This document shows, piece after piece, positions 32,873-38,190 of a stretch of DNA of 38,190 nucleotides. The position numbers and the translations under genes were made by a program. The first letter of the stretch is position 1. Every line of letters begins with the position of its first letter. The stretch lies in NCBI RefSeq assembly GCF_001642795.1, contig NZ_LKEH01000027.1, forward strand, positions 42,702 through 80,891, in the 5' to 3' direction. The notes below the pieces were generated by a model. The model searched no databases. It had not been told where the DNA came from and saw only the letters and a list, made by a program, of their open reading frames with translations. This DNA comes from Pseudomonas viridiflava. Its GTDB lineage: Bacteria; Pseudomonadota; Gammaproteobacteria; Pseudomonadales; Pseudomonadaceae.

Positions 32873-32911
32873 CGGCACAGTGACTATCCGGTCACTGTGC
32901 CGTTTTTTTTT
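32873..32911 (+). terminator. Rho-independent terminator after ycaC
   Basis: A 12-bp perfect stem, CGGCACAGTGAC (32873-32884) with its complement at 32891-32902, closes a 6-base loop (TATCCG) and is followed directly by nine T residues. This is a textbook intrinsic terminator, 15 nt past the ycaC stop, ending the LysR-linked operon. Confidence 0.93.
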
Positions 32912-32924
32912 GCCTTGTCGGACA

Positions 32925-32958
32925 ATTATGTAGTGCGTAAAAATATTCACTACATAAT
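32925..32958. promoter_or_regulatory. Perfect 11-bp inverted repeat, probable operator
   Basis: ATTATGTAGTG at 32925-32935 is exactly complementary to CACTACATAAT at 32948-32958, with a 12-base AT-rich spacer. It lies 2 nt upstream of a good promoter and after the terminator of the previous operon. The geometry suits a dimeric or tetrameric regulator that controls that promoter. No T-run follows. Confidence 0.55.
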
Positions 32959-32960
32959 GA

Positions 32961-32989
32961 TTGACGATCCCGGTTTCCTTTTGCATTAT
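32961..32989 (+). promoter_or_regulatory. Sigma-70-like promoter TTGACG-N17-CATTAT
   Basis: A -35 box TTGACG (5/6 of consensus) and -10 box CATTAT (4/6) are separated by the ideal 17 bases. It points right, towards about 390 bases with no convincing gene and then the 105-aa gene at 33379. Sequence alone cannot prove activity, but the adjacent inverted repeat adds weight. Confidence 0.5.
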
Positions 32990-33378
32990 GCAGCTATCTC
33001 CCTGATCGGGAGCGCCGCAAAGATGTATTGAACAGGCTCGGCAAGCCGTCGAGATGTTCCCGGATGTAGGCTGCCCACAAGGCAGATTGATGAAGCTGAA
33101 CTGGCATGATCGTCCTGATGAGCAGGCGAGAGGCTGGCGAAACGTTCTCATGAAGCTTGTGGTTGATCGTTCGATGATCATCAGGCCTTTGGGTTTCGCG
33201 ACTTCTTCTCTCTTCGATGACGCTGCCATGTAGCGGCTTTACATCAAGGCTACCTGCAATTCCTTGAGGGCTGGATCTGTATTCGACGAACACTCCATCG
33301 TGTTTCGTGCATGAATCGTCTGGCACATGAACTTGATGTATCAACCATTGAACTGCTTACGAGCGAAGGAGCATCAAC
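32990..33378. other. Transcribed-looking region without a convincing gene
   Basis: About 390 bases after the putative promoter. I see no gene I trust. A 47-codon frame at 33090-33233 (MKLNWHDRPDEQARGW...) has a weak AAGG upstream, and minus-strand frames here have no recognisable domain. It may be a long leader of the 105-aa gene, a small RNA, or a decayed gene. Confidence 0.35.
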
Positions 33379-33696
33379 ATGAACATGAACAATCAACCGA
33401 ACATTGATGAACTGGCTCGTCTGTTTGCCGCCCGCAAAGATACGCTGGATAACCACATTGCATGGATTACCGATTCCGGCGAAGTTCATGTGGACCCCAT
33501 GACGCCGCACACTCAGGAAGACGAGTTCCGCGACGCCCACCCAGAGCTGCGCGCCGCGCTGGGCATGTTCCGCCGGGGTCTGGGCTATGTAGGCAAGAAG
33601 GCTGCCGCTGACCGGTCCTACATGGAAAGCACGCTGCAGGCGCTGAAGATCGAGTGGCAGAACAGCCGCCGTCAGGCGCACAGTCGAGTGGCCTGA
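33379..33696 (+). CDS. Hypothetical protein, 105 aa
   Basis: A soluble 105-aa protein beginning MNMNNQPNIDELARLFAARKD, with no family I recognise. It is highly charged, without signal peptide or membrane segment, and mixes an acidic middle (HTQEDEFRDAHPELRAAL) with a basic C-terminus (EWQNSRRQAHSR). AAGGAG (33366-33371) lies 7 nt before the ATG, which is good evidence that it is translated. It is isolated: a gene-poor stretch precedes it and another follows, so it is probably transcribed alone, perhaps from the promoter at 32961. Confidence 0.7.
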   Translation: MNMNNQPNIDELARLFAARKDTLDNHIAWITDSGEVHVDPMTPHTQEDEFRDAHPELRAALGMFRRGLGYVGKKAAADRSYMESTLQALKIEWQNSRRQAHSRVA

Positions 33697-34233
33697 AACG
33701 ATTGAAGTTTCGAACGGGAAGTTTTACCGATAAACGTTGCCAGTTGAAGAACAGGTCCGCTTCCTTGTCAGGCAGGGTGGCGGACTTGTCACTGATCAGC
33801 CAATTAACTAACGACGCTTTGACAGGGAACATTTCGTTCAACTGAAGAGTGTTCTTCTCCACGTTGTACATCCCCAATCCGTGTCTAACTTCCTTGCGAG
33901 GTGGTTGCTGCCGGTCGCGATTGTCGTCGGTTTTTTGCGTTTATCGCTTCCTCGCCGTTTTTTCACGGTCCAGACACGTCGCAGCAGCGGAGCCTGCCAA
34001 TTTCCGGTGTTTCCAGCGGTTTCTTTGTACCAACCCGGCTAACTGCCTGTTTCAAATCTGAAAAAAAATCTTGTCTTATTGTTGTACAAAGCGGTGTCAC
34101 TGGTATAGATTTTTATCACGAGTCAGCGTGTTTGGCGCTGTTTTTGCCGGTTTCGGTATAGACCACACCGCTGACTCTACTGACTTTCTTCACCCGCTGG
34201 CGTCCTTGCCAACGGTCCTGCAAGAGGCTGACG
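33697..34233. other. Gene-free region, ~540 bases
   Basis: No supported gene. Base composition is clearly more AT-rich than neighbours, with several T-runs (for example near 33941 and 33957, and A-run near 34063). Short open frames exist but lack ribosome-binding sites and known motifs. The promoter of the chalcone-isomerase-like gene must be here; I could not place it firmly. A small RNA is possible but not demonstrated. Confidence 0.4.
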
Positions 34234-34755
34234 ATGGTTGCGCCGAGATGGTTATTGATCGTGGTGCTGCTGCTCAGTAGCGGTGTTCAGGCCAGTTGGC
34301 GTGAAGCGCTGCCGAATGCTCAGGTCGTCGGTTCCGGTGAGCTCACCCTGTTCGGGTTCCGGATCTACACCGCCAGACTTCTGAGTCCCGCCACGCCTTT
34401 CACAGTCAATTCGCCCATGGCGCTTGAACTGACCTACCACCGCGACATCGACCGGCAAGATCTGGTCGACGCCAGCATCGATGAAATCAAGCGCATTTCC
34501 GGCAAGTCTGTCACGGCCGAGCAATTGGAAGCCTGGCGGCAGCAGATGAGTCAGGCATTTGTCGACGTCCAGCCAGGCATGAAAATCACCGGAGTCTATC
34601 TACCTGGACGCGAGGCGCGTTTCTACGTGGGCGAAAAGCTTCAGCACGTTGTTCCCGACAGTGCGTTCGCCAAAGCGTTCTTCGACATCTGGCTCGACCC
34701 GAAAACCCGCAATCCGGAACTCCGGGAACGTTTGCTGGGCAAGGCGCAATCTTGA
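34234..34755 (+). CDS. Exported chalcone-isomerase-like protein
   Basis: A 173-aa protein with a Sec signal peptide (MVAPRWLLIVVLLLSSGVQA, likely cut before SWREA) and a chalcone-isomerase-like domain (GSGELTLFGFRIYTARLLS, LELTYHRDIDRQDLVDASIDEI, GVYLPGREARFYVG, FFDIWLDPKTRNPELRERLL). Bacterial members of this fold are usually not chalcone isomerases and have no proven reaction; periplasmic ligand binding is a guess. AAGAGG 6 nt upstream fixes the ATG. The gene is followed at once by a lipoprotein gene on the same strand, an arrangement that suggests one operon of envelope proteins. Confidence 0.83.
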   Translation: MVAPRWLLIVVLLLSSGVQASWREALPNAQVVGSGELTLFGFRIYTARLLSPATPFTVNSPMALELTYHRDIDRQDLVDASIDEIKRISGKSVTAEQLEAWRQQMSQAFVDVQPGMKITGVYLPGREARFYVGEKLQHVVPDSAFAKAFFDIWLDPKTRNPELRERLLGKAQS

Positions 34756-34772
34756 GAATTCATGGAGGGCTC

Positions 34773-35312
34773 ATGCTCAGAAAATGGTTAGTGTTGTTGT
34801 GCCTCGGTTCAGTCCTCGCGGGCTGTGGCGGCGTTCCGGTTACCCGATACAGCCAGGAAACGCCGAAGCTTGATCTTCGTGAATATTTCACCGGTCGCAC
34901 AGAAGCCTGGGGCATGTTTCAGAAACGCTCGGGTGAGGTCACCAAGCGCTTTCACGTGATCATCAATGGCCACAGTGAAGGCGAAGTGCTGGTGATGCAT
35001 GAGGCGTTCAGCTACAGCGATGGCACGACGCAGGTTCGCGAATGGCGCCTGCGTCCGGACGGGCCGGGGCGCTGGACGGGTACGGCGGGTGATGTAGTGG
35101 GGGTTGCCAGCGGCGAGGTGTCCGGCAACAGCTTTCATTGGCGCTATGTGCTGAGACTGCCGGTGGACGGCACCGAATATGACGTGAGCCTGGATGACTG
35201 GATGTACCTGATCGACAAGCAGACCATGGCCAATCGTTCATCCATGACCAAGCTGGGCGTGGAAGTCGGTCAGATCACTCTGTTCTTCCGCAAGCAGGAC
35301 ATGCCGAAATAA
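34773..35312 (+). CDS. DUF3833 family lipoprotein
   Basis: A 179-aa lipoprotein: MLRKWLVLLCLGSVLAGC ends in the lipobox LAGC, with the lipidated Cys at residue 18. The mature domain (LREYFTGRTEAWGMFQKRSGEVTKRFHV, VREWRLRPDGPGRWTG, LDDWMYLIDKQTMANRSSMTKLG) is that of DUF3833, of unknown function. The ATG at 34773 follows GGAGGG closely. An in-frame TTG at 34752 overlaps the previous stop but would put extra residues in front of a perfect lipoprotein signal. Asp/Gly follow-on rules for retention cannot be judged surely: the residue after Cys is Gly, so outer-membrane sorting is likely. Coupled to the chalcone-isomerase-like gene. Confidence 0.85.
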   Translation: MLRKWLVLLCLGSVLAGCGGVPVTRYSQETPKLDLREYFTGRTEAWGMFQKRSGEVTKRFHVIINGHSEGEVLVMHEAFSYSDGTTQVREWRLRPDGPGRWTGTAGDVVGVASGEVSGNSFHWRYVLRLPVDGTEYDVSLDDWMYLIDKQTMANRSSMTKLGVEVGQITLFFRKQDMPK

Positions 35313-35318
35313 TCGTGA

Positions 35319-35337
35319 ACCGGCATTAACCGCCGGT
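35319..35337. terminator. Small hairpin between DUF3833 and moaA genes
   Basis: ACCGGC (35319-35324) and GCCGGT (35332-35337) form a perfect 6-bp stem with a 7-base loop in the 13-base gap where the two genes converge; one arm falls in the last codons of moaA. No T-run is present, so this is a weak terminator candidate. Confidence 0.35.
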
Positions 35338-36324
35338 CATGTTCATGAAGCGCACCACCTGCACGCCATCGTCATGGGTGAAGTTGTGGCTCCACGGCTT
35401 GATCTGCATGGCATCGATGATTGCCTTTTCCAGCTTGTGCGGCTGACCCGGGTTGGCTCTTAACACTGACTTCAGGTCAACCGAGTGCTCGTTGCCCAGG
35501 CACAGCAACAGGCGACCTTCCACCGTCAGGCGAACGCGATTGCAGGTGCCGCAGAAGTTGTGGCTGTGCGGCGAAATGAAACCTATACGAATACCCGGCG
35601 CCTCGGCCAGTCGCCAGTAGCGTGAAGGGCCCTGCGTCGAATCCGTGGAAGGCACCAGCGTGTAGCGTTCGGCAATGCGTTCACGCACCTGGTCGCTGGA
35701 ACAAAAGGACTCGGCGCGGCTGTGCTCGCTGATGATACCCAGTGGCATTTCTTCGATGAACGACACATCCAGATTGCGATCGATAGCGAAGGCCAACAGA
35801 TCGTTGACCTCATGATCGTTGCGACCCTGCATCACTACACAGTTGAGCTTGGTGTGGGTGAAACCGGCGGCGTTGGCTGCGTCGATACCGGCGATGACCT
35901 TGTTCAGATCGCCAGTCCGGGTCAATTCACGAAAGCGGGCCGGGTCCAGGCTGTCGAGGCTGATATTCAAACGCGTAACGCCCGCGTCGAACAGCGGCTT
36001 GGCCAGTTTGTCGAGCTGCGAGCCATTGGTGGTCATGCACAGTTCGCGCAAGCCGGGCAGGGCAGCGATGCGCTCGCACAGGCCCACCACACCGGCGCGT
36101 ACCAGCGGCTCTCCACCGGTCAGACGAATCTTGCGCGTTCCCAGCGCAACAAAGCGCTCGGCCACCTGAAGAATTTCTTCCAGCGAAAGGATCTGTTGCC
36201 GAGGCAGAAACGTCATCTCTTCGGCCATGCAATACACGCAGCGGAAATCGCACCGGTCGGTCACCGACATGCGCAGATAATCGACTTTGCGGGCAAAGCG
36301 GTCCATCAGGACGGGTTCTGACAT
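35326..36324 (-). CDS. moaA: MoaA, GTP 3',8-cyclase (molybdenum cofactor)
   Basis: A 332-aa radical-SAM enzyme that, with MoaC, converts GTP to cyclic pyranopterin monophosphate, the first step of molybdopterin synthesis. The N-terminal [4Fe-4S] cluster motif is CDFRCVYC (Cys25, Cys29, Cys32). The second, GTP-binding cluster uses Cys258, Cys261 and Cys275 (FCGTCNR and LLLCLG). LTGGEPLVR is the SAM-contact GGE block, and the chain ends in the double glycine (MTGG) required in MoaA. AAGG precedes the ATG. No other moa gene is in view; pseudomonads often carry moaA apart from moaCDE. Confident by motif and length. Confidence 0.95.
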   Translation of the reverse strand: MSEPVLMDRFARKVDYLRMSVTDRCDFRCVYCMAEEMTFLPRQQILSLEEILQVAERFVALGTRKIRLTGGEPLVRAGVVGLCERIAALPGLRELCMTTNGSQLDKLAKPLFDAGVTRLNISLDSLDPARFRELTRTGDLNKVIAGIDAANAAGFTHTKLNCVVMQGRNDHEVNDLLAFAIDRNLDVSFIEEMPLGIISEHSRAESFCSSDQVRERIAERYTLVPSTDSTQGPSRYWRLAEAPGIRIGFISPHSHNFCGTCNRVRLTVEGRLLLCLGNEHSVDLKSVLRANPGQPHKLEKAIIDAMQIKPWSHNFTHDDGVQVVRFMNMTGG

Positions 36325-36558
36325 TTAACCTTCTTACTTGATCGATCAATGAAGTGGCTGCCCGATTTGGACGCCACTGCATGGAAGGAGTTTGATTTTT
36401 CGAGCGTGCCGTACAGACCCATAGTAGCCACAGGTCCCGATTATTGCACTGCTATTGAACTGGCTTCATGCCAGCAACGCTACCGAGTCGAAATGCCGCA
36501 GTCCAATCGCTTGTTCCAATGGCCTGATCGACTTGATCTATGGCATCCCCCGTGTCCT

Positions 36559-37911
36559 TTATTCCGGGGCAATACTGGCCTTGGAACTGCGCTCGTAGCG
36601 CTCCAGCAGTGGCTGGATACTGATGCCGTGTACCAGAATGCTCAGCGCCACGACTGACAGCGTCATGCCGATCACCAGATGGCCTACATCTTCAGCAAGG
36701 CCATGGGACAGGGCAAAACACAGGTAATACAGGCTGCCGATGCCGCGGATCCCGAACCAGCCCACCAGCGCTTTCTGTCGTTTATTGAGCAGGCGTTTGC
36801 TGATCAGCAGCCAGACACTCACAGGCCGGATGATGCAAAACAGCGCCAGCCCCAGACCGATTGCGCGCCAGTCCCAGTAAATGGCTAGCGCTGCGCCCAG
36901 CAGTGTGATCAGCAGCACTTCCATGGCCCGCTCGACGAGACTGCCGAATGCCAGCATGTCGCCCATCATGACGCCAGCAGCCAGTTGTGAGTCGCTCAGT
37001 TCCTCGGCTTCAGCCACCGTGCCTTTCTCGATCGAACCGGTCATGTGCCCGAGCACGGGTTGCGCGACGTGTTCGGAAGGCACCTCCGAGCGAGTGATGC
37101 GCGCTTCTGCCTGACGCAAGCCAACCCCGGCCGCGAACACCGAGAGAAAACCGAAAGCGTTCACGCTTTGCGCGACCACGTAGGACAGCGCGATAAGGGC
37201 TAGCGCCAGATAGTCGTTGGGCGAGGAGGTGCTGTCCGAATTTCTGATGCGCAGAAAAATCATCAAATGCCCGACGCCGCGACCCATGCCATATCCGATC
37301 AGCAAGCCGGCAGGGACGGCCCATATCAGGTGCTTGAAGAACCACAGTTGCACCCAGTCTGCCGTGCTCTCGCCAGAGCTCAGGTATAGCAGCGCAAAGA
37401 TCACAAAGGGGAACGCCGTGCCATCATTCAGCCCCGCCTCGCCGGACAGCCCGAAGCGCAGGCGGTCCTGGTCCTGAGCATTATTGACCTGCACCATCCC
37501 GGCCAGCACCGGGTCGGTCGGCGACAGCACCGCGCCCAGCAGCAACGCGATCCCCCACGTCAGGCCGAACAGATAATGAGCGGCGATGGACACGCCGGCA
37601 ATGGAGGCCAGCATCACCGGCCCCGCCAGCCAATAAGCCGAATGCCAGGCCTTGCCGCGTAAAGGCAGGCGCAATTTGATGCCGGTGCTGAACAACGAAA
37701 ACAGCACCGCGGCTTCGGTGAGGCGTTCCAGCCATTCGTAGGACTCCTTGAAGTCCAGATCCAGAACGCCAAGCCCCATGGGGCCAATGCCGAAGCCAAA
37801 CGCCAGGCACACCGCCGAGGTGGTGACCGGCATCCAGCGCAAATAGGAAGACGTTAATGCCAACAGCATCAACAGCGCGCCGAGCACGCTCATGCAGACA
37901 ATGAAACTCAT
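36559..37911 (-). CDS. NhaP-type cation/proton antiporter (CPA1)
   Basis: A ~450-aa inner-membrane protein with roughly twelve hydrophobic segments and the sodium/proton exchanger signatures: LGAVLSPTDPVLAG (helix with the TDP motif) and LSGEAGLNDGTAFPFV (the catalytic ND motif), followed by GWFGIRGIGSLYYLCFAL. These place it in the CPA1/NhaP group that exchanges Na+ or K+ for H+. I prefer the ATG at 37911 (MSFIVCMSVLG, entering helix 1 directly), though its ribosome-binding site is poor; a GTG at 37968 in frame would add 19 basic residues. Which cation is moved is unknown. It is divergent from nothing in view; the upstream 280 bases reach the window edge. Confidence 0.88.
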   Translation of the reverse strand: MSFIVCMSVLGALLMLLALTSSYLRWMPVTTSAVCLAFGFGIGPMGLGVLDLDFKESYEWLERLTEAAVLFSLFSTGIKLRLPLRGKAWHSAYWLAGPVMLASIAGVSIAAHYLFGLTWGIALLLGAVLSPTDPVLAGMVQVNNAQDQDRLRFGLSGEAGLNDGTAFPFVIFALLYLSSGESTADWVQLWFFKHLIWAVPAGLLIGYGMGRGVGHLMIFLRIRNSDSTSSPNDYLALALIALSYVVAQSVNAFGFLSVFAAGVGLRQAEARITRSEVPSEHVAQPVLGHMTGSIEKGTVAEAEELSDSQLAAGVMMGDMLAFGSLVERAMEVLLITLLGAALAIYWDWRAIGLGLALFCIIRPVSVWLLISKRLLNKRQKALVGWFGIRGIGSLYYLCFALSHGLAEDVGHLVIGMTLSVVALSILVHGISIQPLLERYERSSKASIAPE

Positions 37912-38151
37912 AATAGAAGGTTCGCCGTGAAAGCGCCTTGAAAAGAGGGCGTAACCTTGGGACTGCACTCAGGGGAAATAAGTTGAAATAATTTGTTCAC
38001 GGATGGATGAGCGTGCTTTTTGCTGATCATTGCCGTGTTCTTACGGGGGAAATGATCGCTCCTACGCCTCTGCGCTCGTCGTTATACATAAGTCTGGAAG
38101 ACGCGCAAAACGGGGGCCAAAAACGAAAGTGACTGACTGAATGCATACCCC

Positions 38152-38178
38152 GTGGGAGGCGGCTTGCCGGCGATGGCG
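38152..38178. repeat. REP element, cut by the window edge
   Basis: GTGGGAGGCGGCTTGCCGGCGATGGCG is a typical Pseudomonas REP arm, with the imperfect palindrome GGCGGCTTGCCGGCG. Any partner arm would lie beyond 38190. Confidence 0.65.
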
Positions 38179-38190
38179 TCCGTTCAGTCA

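Noticed and set aside
32834..33229. 131-codon minus-strand frame
   Set aside because: It runs through the ycaC terminator, the inverted repeat and the end of ycaC, which is incompatible with a real gene.
33090..33233. Possible 47-aa gene (MKLNWHDRP...)
   Set aside because: Weak ribosome-binding site, no domain and no context; kept only as a possibility within the promoter-linked region.
1..38190. tRNA, rRNA, CRISPR, insertion sequence or prophage
   Set aside because: No cloverleaf, rRNA-like stretch, regularly spaced repeat array, transposase or phage gene was seen; the terminal repeats are REP-type only.

Overview
The window looks like chromosomal DNA of a fluorescent pseudomonad, most likely the Pseudomonas syringae group. 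It is GC-rich and densely coded, with short 4-nt gene overlaps. Recognisable proteins (MoaA, PoxB, MntH, QorB/QorR, YcaC, Tas, a MexT-like LysR protein, NorR) are all of gamma-proteobacterial/Pseudomonas type. Pseudomonas-style REP palindromes with a GCGGACTTGTCCGC or GCGGCTTGCCGGCG core lie at about 28.25 kb and at the right edge. I saw no rRNA, tRNA, CRISPR array, insertion sequence or prophage. The species call is an inference from sequence character only.

Layout. 0-6.2 kb: a DUF1810 protein, an ABC half-exporter, a Tas-type aldo/keto reductase, and a two-gene SDR/GH15 glycosidase unit. 6.2-12.3 kb, minus strand: five genes, the first four joined by 4-nt overlaps. They encode a HAD-UbiA fusion, a DprE1-like FAD oxidase, a DprE2-like reductase, a YbhN-type flippase-like membrane protein and a GT-C-type membrane glycosyltransferase. 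Together they form a plausible complete route that makes polyprenyl-phospho-D-arabinofuranose, moves it across the membrane and transfers the sugar to an unknown acceptor. This is the most interesting part of the window. 12.6-14.5 kb: norR (nitric-oxide-responsive sigma-54 activator) with a perfect NorR box before it and no NO-detoxification gene beside it, then a small DUF6555 protein.

14.5-23.7 kb: two MFS transporters flanking mntH, three small or exported hypothetical proteins, a LysE exporter converging on an AraC regulator, an RcnB-like periplasmic protein, and the divergent qorB/qorR pair with a large palindrome between them. 23.8-28.1 kb: a stand-alone penicillin-binding protein 2, poxB and a GFA-family protein. 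28.5-32.9 kb: a MexT-like LysR regulator followed by an ABM-domain membrane protein, a Tat-exported amidohydrolase and a YcaC-type hydrolase, closed by a strong terminator. These four look like one regulated metabolic or detoxification unit.

32.9-34.2 kb is sparsely coded. It holds a perfect 11-bp inverted repeat directly upstream of a good sigma-70-like promoter, about 390 nt without a convincing gene, one 105-aa hypothetical protein, and another ~540 nt with no gene. 34.2-38.2 kb: a chalcone-isomerase-like exported protein and a DUF3833 lipoprotein in tandem, moaA, an NhaP-type cation/proton antiporter, and part of a REP element at the right end.
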